Shown: positions 1-12,900 of the stretch, in pieces
Position numbering within the stretch: the stretch's first letter is position 1
Layout of the letters: every line of letters starts with the position of its first letter
Origin: Helicoverpa zea
Lineage: Eukaryota; Arthropoda; Insecta; Lepidoptera; Noctuidae
DNA length: 64,000 nt
Direction: 5' to 3'
Assembly (NCBI RefSeq): GCF_022581195.2
Contig: NC_061462.1
Coordinates: 12,028,001-12,092,000, forward strand
Made by a program: the position numbers and the translations under genes
The notes under the pieces: generated by a model
What the model was told of the DNA's origin: nothing
The model's input: the letters and a program-made list of their open reading frames with translations, nothing else
Databases searched by the model: none

Positions 1-381
1 TAACTAATAAGAGCTTCTTATAAAACTTCATAAAATAGATAAAGTATGCAATAAATGTCCGCAAATATAATAAAACTATTATGCTCCGCGTATTCTTTGT
101 AATACTTAAGAAAATATTAAATAACATTGGTCATAAAATTCATACAATAGTATTTGCGTGATGCTTAGACAAACAATCAGCTATTAAATAGAGTTTAATG
201 ATTATGGAAAATCGAATGTAAGTATTTAATAAAGCTTAACGTAAGAGAAAATGATAAAAATACTGTTTAAAACATATAAAATCCCGACAAGTGTAACTCG
301 CGCACGATGTGTTCCGTATTTATGTATTTATAAAATAAACAATAAATCTCGATTGTTGGGTTCTAAATCACTTATTATGTT

Positions 382-601
382 ACTAGCTTCCGCCCGCAGC
401 TTCGCTCGCGTAGAGCTCGGTTATATCGCGTTTCCAAGAGATTTCTCCAAAAGTCCGGGATAAAAACTATCCTATGTTCTTTCTCAAGGTAAACTCTATC
501 TCTGTACCAGATTTTATTAAAATCAGTTCAGTGGTTTAGATGTGAAAGCGTAACAGACAGACAGACGGAGTTACTTTTGCATTTATAATATTAGTAGGGA
601 T
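382..601 (+). repeat. Interspersed repeat, CTAGCTTCCGCCCGC family
   Basis: It starts ACTAGCTTCCGCCCGCAG and ends after (CAGA)n with TTTATAATATTAGTAGGGA. An inverted copy lies at 3506-3739, and a longer variant is at 22419 and 25328. The form resembles short non-autonomous elements that are abundant in Lepidoptera. A short reading frame here (251-463) is incidental. Confidence 0.7.
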
Positions 602-813
602 AGTTTTCAATATTTAAGTATCGCTAAGGCGGTAACAGTAGCAAATCATCTGCAAAAAATTATATTGCCTAATTGCCATATTTCATAAAAGGCAATCCAG
701 TGACTGATGGACGGAGAGGTCTTAGTGATAGGTTCCCATTTTTCGATTTGGTTACCCTTTATAAGTTTTACTTCATAACTTATTTTTAAGTTTTCACTTT
801 GAAAAATACTTAC

Positions 814-975
814 AAATAAGAATCAAGTCCCAATTCACTCTCGTGTTCACTAACAAAGCTGAAGGGATAGTTTCTGCAAGCCTGTTTTCTGAAGATGGTG
901 ATGTTCCGACCCTTGGCATAGTTGGATGGCAGCATCAGACCTTCGTATGAACCTTGGATCCTGTTGCAGGGTGTA
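814..975 (-). CDS. CD36-like gene, coding exon 7 (last one in window)
   Basis: The exon has 162 nt. The acceptor is TTTCAG at 981-976 and the donor GTAAGT begins at 813. It enters with two bases carried over (AG+T = Ser273) and leaves with two bases of the next codon. It encodes TPCNRIQGSYEGLMLP, then NIT, FRKQACRN and a tail ending GLDSY. These match the cysteine-containing middle of the CD36 ectodomain. The gene must continue left of base 1, because no stop codon is reached before the donor. Confidence 0.9.
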
Positions 976-3900
976 CTGAAACAAAAGAAAATCTGTGAAT
1001 AACATGTAGAAAACTTGGAGGCTTAAAAGAAAGGGATATGAAACAATACAGATATTCGAGAAAGAATGTAGATCGACGTAGCATTGATAAAACAAATAAG
1101 AGAAGGTGACAATTAATTTATCATGAAAGGAAATTCTGTCTAAAATATAAATATTTTTTTCTATAAATACTCGAGCTCTCGCAACCCGAAAGAACCCCTT
1201 CCCCACACAGCCTACATTATGTCCGTTCTCAAGCTCATACATACATTTGTGTACCTTTCTTTAAATTGCATTAATACATAGATTGGCATTAAAATCAAAC
1301 AGACAGATAGAGCTACTATTGCATTAATTACACTTTCATCGTCTTACAGTATTTCTGCTTACCTAGAATCCAAGTCCGTGAATCCCTGCTCCAGCAGCCC
1401 ACTGCTGTTATCCCAAGCATTCAAGGAGTACCTCCGACTGACGTTACCAAGTTCCACTTCAGACCACTCCAGTTTTTGTGCATAAAACTGCAAGAAAAAT
1501 AAAACACCGTCAACTTTTGTTTGTGCGATTTTTCAGCTAATGTAGGCATTATCTCAAAATAACAACAGCTATAGTTCGGCCATTCAGAGAATGCGTTCCT
1601 GACACGTCGCGATTGAACTGACGACGTAACTTTGCAATGGCGTTGCAGTTACGATAAAAATATTTTTGCTGGTTGTTTACCGTTTTAACAATTGAGGAGC
1701 ATTAAAACAACATTATTATATCAATAATCAATGAATGTTATTACGTCGTCAGTTCAATCGCGACGTGTCAGGAACGCATTCTCTGAATGGCCGAACTATA
1801 ATGACTTGGTAGGAAAAAATAAGTAATGATACCTTATGGTCACTTATGGCTGTTTTTGATTCACAATACATTTAGGATAATAATCCGTTCTACGTCAATG
1901 TCATGGCGACAAAACACTTCTTTTGTTTAGTGTGGAAATCTATTTTGGTAATTTGATATGCCGTTAAGACCATTAGGACATCATCACCTCTATTATAATG
2001 TGACAGGAAAGGCCTATTATTATCTGATACGCTTTCATCATTTATTTAAGTTCCATGAAGTATATGAAAATTTACTTAACTATATGTATATAGAAGAGTA
2101 AGAAACCATGGAGTTTATTGCCCGTTCTATTTTATAGGTAACTTAACTACTTTTGGAATGGGCAAGTAAATTCAATATTATTGAATTCCTTTCATTTATT
2201 GACTTCCGTATTTTTTTAAACTGTTACATGTGATTTGATTTCTCCAGACAAAATCAAAGCATATGAAGCCTGAAAATAATTCGTGTCTCCAAATTGCTTT
2301 GAATACCCAAAGGGACTTAAAATTCTTGACATTAAGAAGGTACTCACCCGATCAAGCAATCCAATTTTCTTGAAATCGATCCAGCCAGGCAGCAAAGAGT
2401 TGGCAATCGTGACGATAGGATCGTTGTACCCCCAGAACATCTCCTGGACGGTCAGGTCCTTGAAGAGTTTGGAGCCGAGAGCCGACATGGAGTAGTAGGC
2501 ACCAGCATTTGCGAAGTAGCCTAGTTTGTCAGCTGCAAGCGTGCTCATTGCCTGAAAGAGAAATGGGAATTTTAGGTGTCATATATTTTACACCAAGTGG
2601 TTTCGACCAAGTTCTGAGGAAACTAATTCCCGCACATGGATAAAAAGTAGCCAATATGTTTTTTGATGTATAAGCTATATAACCAAGTTTTATGAAAATC
2701 TATGAAGTAGTTTTTGCGTGAAAGAGGAACAAACTTTCGCGTTTATAATATCAGTAGGATTGGAATTCGTTCAATATTATAAAATTAATTTTATTTGACA
2801 CAGAGACAATAATTATTATTAGCTATAAAACAGGTTTTCTTATGCTTCTTATGTAATTTATATTCTCAATTAATTATATGATAATTTCTTTATCTATGCG
2901 CATGAGATTAAGATAAAAATACACAAATTTTATAACTTCTGCGAAAACCATGAATAACCTTGAATATCAATTACCTACTTTAATAGGTTTTAATGTATTA
3001 TTAACACGTGTTTTTTGATTGTTGTCAAAAGGATGTAGAGGTACTCCCCAGTGACACATTAGGCCTTAGTGGGGCCCATTAGTCCATAAGCCTGTCGGTG
3101 CTGCGGGATTGTTCGAAAGAGTTACCGCGGCCCTGATACATAAAGGGCTCAAGTAGGATGAGAACATGATGGGTTTTAGTCCCCTCATGCTGTACCCAAA
3201 GTAGGAGAGTCTATTTGATGACTTCCCAACAAAAATAAAATGTTGATGTACCTACACTCCACAATAGGTATTGTAATTGCAAATGTTTGTGTCCAGTTTC
3301 TAAGTAAATCTACAAGGCTTTTATCAAGCATTTGAAGGTTACTTTCATATTTTTAATTTGTTTGTTTATTACGCTCTATCTTTAAGACCTCATCTGTTTC
3401 ATCCATTTGATAGTCAATAGTCTTGAAGAAAATTATAAAAGTGTCACGAATTTTAGAGGATGAGCTTATTTAAATAATTCCGTTACCTTATTAATCAAAA
3501 TATTAATCCCTACTAATATTATAAATGCGAAAGTAACTCTGTCTGTCGGTCTGTCTGTCTGTCTGTTTGTTACGCTTTCACGTCTAAACCACTGAATTGA
3601 TTTTAATAAAAAGTACAGAGATAGAGTTGACCTTGAGAAAGAACATAGGATAGTTTTTATCCCGAACTTTTGAAGAATTCTTTTGGAAACGCGATATAAT
3701 CGAACTCTACGCGGGCGAAGCCGCGGGCGGAAGCTAGTCAAAACTAAAGCAACCAAAACCGCAAGTAAAACCACGCTACTAAACTGGCAGAGTATATTGG
3801 CAGTGGAATGAGAGGTCAGGGATTCGAATCTGGTTTGTGTATGTTTCACCATGTCTTATGTCAACCATGGTAATTATGTAAAAGTTAAAAATAACTCGCG

Positions 3901-6900
3901 GTATCAAGTTCTGGGTCGTTACTCGAAATTAAATGCGCTCTATTTGGTTTGAGGACTTTTATGAGAGAATGGCGGAATCGAATAAAATCCGTAGGCAGGT
4001 ACTAATAATTATTATAAAGCTAAAGACTTTGTATACGCTAATCTCAGGAACTAACGGACCTATTCGATTTTTTTGAGTGTTTGAATTTTCTCTATCGAGT
4101 AAGACTATACGTTTCTTTTTATCCAGGTGCGCAAAGTAGTTCTGATGAAAGCCAGTAAAATCAGATATGAAAATTCTGGATGCCATATAGGTAGAGAAAA
4201 TGGGATAAACGCTAAGCAGATTTAGGTAGAGAAAATGAAAAATAAAATAAGATTGTAAAGTAAGCGGGCAGAAATAGAAAATATCGACAGACTTCATTAA
4301 AAAAAAATAACTAAAATATTTTTTCCAATTTAACGAAAATAATAAACCATTTATTGTTTGTTTTTTAGCAAGTACACATCTATGAGGAAGTGCCAATTTT
4401 AATAAAATAAAGAACAATATTATTACTCAGATAATGTAGGTTAATATTACGAAATTCAATTATTTCAAGTTCACACAGCTTTAACGTGACATTAAAGTTT
4501 TTTTTATCAAGTTTTAAACAATAAAATCTTTCCTTGAACCAGAGGTTTTGCTTTTATTCCGTTCAATAACTTTATTTTAATATTAACCTTGTCAATTAAC
4601 CGTGGCCATGTAATTAGGAAGACTCAGTACATGAAAATCTTAATTGTAATAGGTATTATAATAACATTGTTGAAAGGTGTTTCTAACCTACAGACAGACA
4701 TGTGTTGCTGGGGAGCTTGTTGCGCCACTTCTTCCCAGTTAATCACATAGGAAGTGGTGAAGCGTGGGCATTTTGGGCTATCTTTTGTAAATCTTGGCGT
4801 TCAAAAAGTGGTGTTTTACAGCCAGGTTGGAATATATGAGTTTGAGTCTTTTAATTACATTGGTATACGGTTTTTTTTTACCAGAGTCTTTCAATAGAGA
4901 TGATGGCTGGAGCGTACCACCTGCTTGGAAGCTCATCATAGAAACTATTAAATATAAAAATTAGGGTACTGTACCCGTGACCATGGATGCGTCGGGATTA
5001 AATAATATTAATATAACCGCGATAAAATCCGTAAAAGTAGTTTTATTTAAATATCTAATTTTCGCGTAAGTGTCAGAAATGAACATCTCGACATTATAGA
5101 TCAATTTTGTATTCAGAACTTCAATTTAGTGTCAAATAAACGACAAGAAATTATACGTATCAACTTTATAGATGAAAATACTGTAAATCAGTGTTATACG
5201 ACCATTTTCAAGTGTTGGTATAAGTTGGTAAATAACTTGTAAGTGGTTTCATACTTTTTGTTTTTCCGTCATAATTTGTGTTTTCCGCAATACCACTATG
5301 TTGGAAACTATTGTTTAAGAGGCAATAAAAAGGTGAGATGGTTACATTAACTTTTATAATCATTTGTGTTTTATTTTGCTTTAAATGATGTTATTCACCC
5401 AAAAGGAGGTAATAATCGTGTTTATTATATATGACCCCTCCCGCTGTGAGTGCACCGTGAGGGAGTGTCAGACTCTTACTGACTAAAACCCACCATGTAC
5501 CTTCTTAAGCCCTTTATGTACCAGGGCCGCGGTAACTCTTTCGAACTATCCCGCAGCCCCGGCAGGCTTTGGCCCAGGTGGACCCCACTGAGGAGTTTTC
5601 AGTACTCAGTCTTAATTTATTAATTGAGGTACAAAAAATGTCACACGTTTGTGACATTTGCTTGGTAAAATAAGTACAAAGTACAGGGTTATTAAACTGC
5701 GTTAGTACAAAGTTCTATCTTCAAGTATTTGTGTATTTATAAGCACACATCTGCTTACGATTGTTAGCCAAAAAAGTAAAAACCCAAATACTTCTAATGA
5801 CAATATCTTTTTGTTTAAAACTACTAATTTTAGAACTGTTGGACAAAACAGAGGTACATCTAAATATGACGTACAGTCAACTTCAGGTCAGTGGTAACAG
5901 TTTTATAGGAAAATCGTACTTATTACTATTGAGTTAAGGTGCATGACAATTACCACTGATGTGCAGTTTACCGTACCTACTTTATTTAGTTGATAAAAAA
6001 TAATCAGGTAATATTGGTAAAAATATTGTTGTACAAAAACTGTTGATCTTAATTATGCATTGCTGGGTAATGAACTCTTCTTAAACAGAAAAGAAGTACC
6101 TGTAGTTAAATGGATGATCGCATTTTTGTATTGATGATATTACTAATTGTATTTACAGTGATATTATTGATCTGTAAGTTAAAATGTGGGTGTCGAGGAA
6201 GGCTACTATTTATTCGGGTCCCCAAGTTTTTTTAACGACGTCAAAAATCATCAAATGACCCCTCCTGCTGTGGGTTAGCAGGTGAGGGAGTGTCAGACTC
6301 TTACTGACTAAAAACCGTCGTGTTCCGTCGTAGGCCTTTTATGTACCAGGACCGCGGTAACTCTTTCGAACAATTCTGCAGCCCAAGGGGCGTGACTGAA
6401 TCCTTTGGCGGATCTTTAAAAACGTCAAAAATTGCATAAATCTACTTGAAATTACTTTGACAATGAGTTTAACCCATTAGCAGTTCATTATGACGTATGC
6501 CGTACGGATTCGTCTTGTTTAGCTATTGTGTGAATACACAATATACTTAAGCTATAATATTTTTTATAAGTTTGGTTCCGAACACCAGCTATAGATAATA
6601 AACCAATGCAATGTATTTCATTGAAATGGCAAACTGAAAGGTGGGTAAGTACAGAGGTTATTCTTGATACTTATTACGTATGCTTAGTTAGTTATAATAG
6701 TTTCTTAAAAATTTTCCTTATGTACCAATGACTACATTGGCGTCCAAAATACACTTAGAAAGTAACGTTTGACTTTGAAAAAGTCATATTGTGCTTGCCA
6801 AGTTTCGTAATACCTTCCAAAACGTTCCAAGTCCAGTTTCATTTACGTCGTTCTATGAATGACTTATTAACTTAAGGCGACGAACTGATAAACAATAATT

Positions 6901-9900
6901 CCATAACCGGTACGCTTATCTAAGGCGCCAAAAGGGGACGGAGCGTCTGAGCGGGGCGAGGATTACAATACGCGCGCTAGCTTATAACTAAAAGTAGTAA
7001 GCGACAAAATGGTTTTGTAATTTTATTATTTAGAAATGATAATTTGATAAAAATTCCTTCCACAATTTTAAAGAGTACGTATATACTCAACTACTAAAAA
7101 AGTTAAGAGGCTTAAATCGGTCCCGTTTGCCCATAATATGTGAATCTCTTTTTAAAAAGAGGTACGTTTGATATATTTTTCTCTGTTATAAGAGTTACCT
7201 CATGTTTTGAAGTCTGACAAAATAAGGTTTATATCATGAACTTTCAGGTAGCCAAGTTGTATTTTGATCCGTTTTGTATTTACTGAGAAAAATTGAGATC
7301 CTTGGCGCCAAAATTTCCAATTCGTCCTCTTAAAACAATGTTCTTTACACGTTATCTATACCAAAAAAATATTAACAAATAGACAAAACTACCATATCTC
7401 GTAGATAAGGAATGGGACTAATAGAACACGGAAGTTATAAATAATAACATAACAATGATAGATAAAACTAACAATAATAGGATCTACTGGAACCTTCGTA
7501 ACCTATTATTATAGATATTAAAACTAATTTGTAAACATGATCTTTTTAAGATAACTTGTACTTGTTACTTGAGATAAGACCCTTTGAAGGTTTTCTGGAA
7601 TGAACTAGATCCAAACTTATATAAGAAGATACATAAGAGGGAAGATATCAAATTGCTTTAGGAAAGAATAGGATGATGCGTACAGGTTTTAACTTTTCCT
7701 TGAACGTGTAAAAACAGCTGAACTTATTTTGTTTTACAATGAACGAAGAGAGAACTATTCCTGCACCCGAAATAATAGTACAATCTTACTAGTGTACTAT
7801 CCCTTTTTTTTACCCGACTTTTGAAATTGTAACGACCGAGCCGACCGATAACCGGGGGTAGTAGCAACCCTGCGCCATCCGAATTGATAACTTCCTCCTT
7901 CTTGCGCAGTCTATTAAAAGAGTATTGTACCTTCATAGCGATTAAATTACAATAATGTATAAATTTTTTATTCGAATTTTGCTCCTAGCATAAGACCCCT
8001 TAAAAAATGTAACTACTAAGGAAGTATACAATGTACTTACAATAAGTGGTATATTAGGTATCTTGACGGTAACATTGCTGAGGTCATTGATCGACTGGTC
8101 GGCGAGGAACTTCAGCTCCAGCTTGGGGTTCATCGTCATCACGCCTCGCTCCTTGTCTATTCGAATGTTCTCGTTCGTTCGATGTTCTCTGTAGACAAAA
8201 GGTTTTATGTGAGATACCATGACAAAAAAGTACAAAAAACAATTTTAAAACAGAAATATATATAGCTATGACCTTCTCCTAATTCTAAAATATATTATGC
8301 TGAAAGCCGCATCAAAATCGGTTCAGCCAAACATGAGGTAATCGCGCATAAACAGACGTACCTACCTACATACGGGTCAAACTGAGAATCTTATTTTTTA
8401 TCTATACTACATATATGCAGTTTTTTACCAGATTCCAATATGCGTTTGTAAGCTGTTTATTCAGTATATTTTTACTCCTTGGTTTCTACTGTTGAACTAA
8501 CTACTATATAGGCTGTTCTAGCTACTCATAGTTCAAAATTAGTCATTGACATAAAAAAATCATTGAACAAACTCAAAATCACGCGATGTCACCCAAAACG
8601 TGTCTGCTTGTAATTCCGATCGAGTTTCTGTCAAATGAGGATAATGGCCCAACTGGCGAAATCCATGCAAAATCGTGATTTTTTATACAAGTTGCGATAC
8701 ACAGTACTGTTAGTAACAAAAGTTTACCATCATTGTCACAATTCAATTGTCCCAATTTCATTTGAGAACGGCGCATCATTTTCTTCTTCTGTATTACATG
8801 CGCTTCTTCAACGTTACTCTCTTAATCTGCCGTCATCACACAAGTAAAATTCTTTCTAGCCATATAACATTTCACACAGTTCATCCATCGTTTCATTCTC
8901 GTCCTCTTCTCTACACATACCCATAAAATATCAGGCTGCACATAAGTCTTTAACATAATCGAAATTGTAGGATACCTGAACACTAAGATTTCCCATAAGT
9001 ACCTAATTGTCATGACTACAGGACAAAATAGGTAACTTGGACATCAATGACTTATCATTTCCTGTTCAGATATTATGTAATTTTGATTAAAAAGGACTTT
9101 TGTTAGTAACTGTACCAACATGGGAGTGCGATGAGCTAATGTTGACAGTACTAGTGACAATAAAACGGATAAGCTTGTTGAACACATTGAGCAATAATTG
9201 CATCGTGTTCGGTCTAATATCGCGACCTTGTTCTGAAGTTCGTCACATTTTAGTGGGAATAAAGTTCGTCACAATTTTCTGGGGATGCCCCTAAAATCTT
9301 TGGAAAAGTTTACTTTAAGACAGTGAGTAATATCCAGCGTCTTAACAAATAAAAGGTGAATCATGACTTTAAATAAGCCGAGGTTTAAGATTTTCTCACA
9401 ATAAAACTCCGTATGAAGGACAGACAGCAATCCTGCAATTGCCCCTTTTATGGACGAAAAGTTTTATTGCATTTGCCAAAACTTTGATATAACTACCGTA
9501 ATAGGTATCGATATGCGAAAACATGTAATTGGTTTCTAGTTATTATAAATTGTAGTTTAAGTGGTTGTTGTAAAACTGTTTGTTTTCCTAATACAATAAA
9601 AAATAAATAAAATAAGATTTGATATTGAAATGAATCAGATGAAAAATATACTAAAATAAAACAACAATTGGACTGTCAACAAGTAAACATGTATATAGTC
9701 ACGTAGCCATATCAATGAAATCTGGACTGACAAGTTTAGTATGAGAAGAAAATTTAATTTACCTAATTGCACTCGAGGCCGTTGATAAAGCTGCAGTTTA
9801 AGCTAAAATCTTAGGCATATTTCCTTAGTCCATGAGATTGACTTAACAATATAACATGTAACAGGAAAATCTAATGAGTCAATCAACAAACTTAGTTATG

Positions 9901-12900
9901 CGGTGTTTTCATACAGTAATGAACTAAGAATAATTAATTTTATCTACAAGGAAGCGTTGTGTATTCTGTGAATAATTGATATTTGAGATGATGACGGTAT
10001 AACCTAGGGCATGGTCAAGTTCGTGGGGTTGAAGGTTCGAATTTTAATATTGAGGAATATACTGGTTTTATGATCCTCTTCATATAAGTATTGATAAATG
10101 CTTTCGGCCTTGTAAGAAAAATATGAAACATGATTTACCTACTTGATCAAAACCTAAAAATCAAATGACACAAGACCTTAACTTCATTTAAAACCATTTT
10201 TCAAATCATCAAATTACCAGACAAACTGGCAATGAATTTTCAAACATAAAAAAGTCAATATTTCATACTATTATATGGTAGAAAAATACCAATTTCTTTC
10301 ATACACTGATTATATACTTTTACAACAAATCATAAGGGTTACAAAAGGAATTATTGTGTGATAAAAAATGCTGCCTGAACAGCTTAAAGAATGAAGATCT
10401 GAAAAAAACCAGTAGCAATTAAACAAAATACTTACTGAAACATAAACGGGCCGACTTCCTGGACTTTCAGGATCTTCTGTTCCCCACTGAGGTACTCCTG
10501 CACGTTGGTATAGTTGTACACCCACATCTCGGAAAACATCTCGTACGTAGGGTTCTCCCACATTTTGTATAGAAACGAACCTTCCCGCATGTCCATGTAC
10601 TGTGAACAAGAAGATATAAAAAATCTGTTAGGTTTATTGCACAGTGTTTTAAAAATATTTTGGCCACCATTGATTCACAATTCGTAAGGAAACTTGGAGT
10701 CTGAAATAGTTAATCCGCCTTGAGTGTAGTGGTAATTAACTCTCATTCTTTCTCTCTAAGGAGGTAAAAAAGCCGATTATGAAGCATATTTTGTATTGCT
10801 TTTGGCTTAGTAACTTTATATAAAAGTCAAAAAACCATGGTCTTAAAATTAGCAGTGTGCATTGGAATACAAAAAAAATCGCATGTTAATGTTTCTTTCT
10901 TAGATGCCACATGAATACAATTTTAGAAATAATTTTCAAGTCCATGTGATCACCAAAAAAGTAGTACAGTGACGTACAAAAGAGGATTATCGTGATTATA
11001 TACGTAGATCTAATGACACGCATACAAGCAATATTCAGGCTATCGATAAACTATAATTACATTAATTTACCATCACAAAAAGCTCAGCCATAAAATGCTC
11101 GTAAAATTTTATATTGACGAACGTCAATGACGGAGTTAAGAAAAAATTATACTTCCTGAAGAAAAAAATATTCGGGTTATTATTTTGATTAATATAAAAA
11201 TTTGTAAACGTAGGCTGGTTAATTAATATTTAAAATGTTATACATAGAGAAAAAATATTAAGCATCAAGTGCTCAAAAACGTGATTTGAGTTTTTTAGCC
11301 TTGCCTACTTGGGTTCTATGATCTCAGTAAAAAAAATAACTATTAGGCTTAAAAATATGATGTATTTTATTACCACCATCAAACCGTCGCGTCGCTTACT
11401 GTAATATAAACGTGTTTCTAAGCATATTATAAGCTGTTTTCCAAAAGAACGCAAATAGTAAGGTAAGTACTTGTCATCTTATAAAAAGAGAATTTAAAAA
11501 GTAGGTACCAACTTTAGTGCTTGATTTTAACCACCATCTTGTACAAAGTTAATGGTGTAAACCTAGCGTTAAAGGCACCGGCTTTGCTACGTAAGCGACC
11601 AAAATCCCCTTGTGTGAAAACGCTGTTATAATTAACTGAAGCCTAAAGGCTTCATATAATTAACGGAAAAGCTTTCCATCTAGGACAACCGTTTGTCCGT
11701 TTGTCTATAGAAATGACGTGCTAACTCGCGAATGACAACACGAACAAAGACGTTAATGATAAATGAACGGGATTTACATAAATTAGCAGAAGCTCACGTT
11801 TGGCTCACGTGTGATGAATCAGTGTCAAATCTTCACATGTTTGTCATTTATTAACGTTTAACATAGAAATGCCTATTTTTAATCTACGTGAGTTATGGGT
11901 ATAGGTACATATATTATGAAGATGAAAATAATTTTAGCAGTGCACAGGAAACTTAAAGATTTAGGATTAGGTACCGTCACATCGGTGTATGATAGTGAAG
12001 GAATAGGGAGTGCACCTGTGTCTGCGCAAATGCTCGTGCACAATAATATGTCCTGCGCAGTTGGCTGATCTCCTTACATGAGAACTGCCGCCGTAGCCGA
12101 TAATCGGCTAGGAGGACATCACCATCATTTGAGAAGGGGTCTATGGCCTGTAGTGGGACAATACAGAGGCTTATGATTTTACTAAAAATTTGATTAAATC
12201 AACATACCATTATGAGTAGTTATAAAAAAGTGATATGGTGATTGGGTCATTCACACCTACGATAACCTTCCCTAGTTTCAACAAGTAATAGATATATTTT
12301 TACTTTACCATTTAGCAACCAGTCCTAACGTATAATATACCAATATTATATTTTTTTCTAATACCTAATTATATCTACGCAGATAAGTAATATACTTATA
12401 TATAATACTTCTAACCTAAGACTATTTTTTCTCCGTCACGCGTCAGTCTTACCAATAACGAGTCGTTTATAGACAAGACAACCGGTCGTAGCTTTTTCAA
12501 TACTTATACATAAGTATTATTTATTTATTTTTTGTGTACGCGCGTAGATACCTGAATTACTGTCATAGACATAATTGTTTATTGGCTGTGACTGCTGTGA
12601 GTTAACGGATGGTTTTGACGTCAGTGACGAGTTTTTTGTTTATATCGATTTCGTAGGAGAATAGAAATAGGCAGGTTTGATAGTGCTTATTAATAATGTC
12701 CTAGCCGTCAGCGGCTGTTTTCATAGAAGGAGATCAGCCAGCTGCGCAAGACATACATAATATATTATTATAGTGCACGAGCATTTGCGCAGACACAGAT
12801 TTTATTAATTTTATAAATCCGAAAGTAATTACTAACTATTCATTTATTTGAAAGTTTTTACGTCAAAACTTTAAAGCTGATTTAGTTAAATGTAGTACAC

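Larger units (their letters stand above)
2552..8040 (-). other. Intron 5 of the CD36-like gene
   Basis: A 5.5-kb intron. It contains copies of several interspersed repeats (listed separately), a GC-rich patch near 6930-6970, and a piece near 4690-4800 that matches another near 31040-31120. I find no conserved reading frame. The short frames near 3.5, 4.0 and 7.8 kb fall in repeats or A+T-rich DNA. Confidence 0.7.

Noticed and set aside
850..1242. 130-codon minus-strand frame as a gene
   Set aside because: It overlaps exon 7 in another frame and runs through the exon 7 acceptor into intron. The spliced CD36 frame explains the exon.
3959..4417. 152-codon minus-strand frame, the second longest in the window
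   Set aside because: The peptide is rich in Phe, Leu and Ile from A+T-rich sequence, lies inside an intron, and has no recognisable domain or splice-consistent context.
7942..8235. 97-codon frame as a stand-alone protein
   Set aside because: Its middle is exon 4 of the receptor; both ends are intron read beyond the acceptor and donor.
10310..10609. 99-codon minus-strand frame over exon 3
   Set aside because: It is out of phase with exons 2 and 4. The frame beginning YMDMREGSFLY matches the CD36 family and joins both neighbours.
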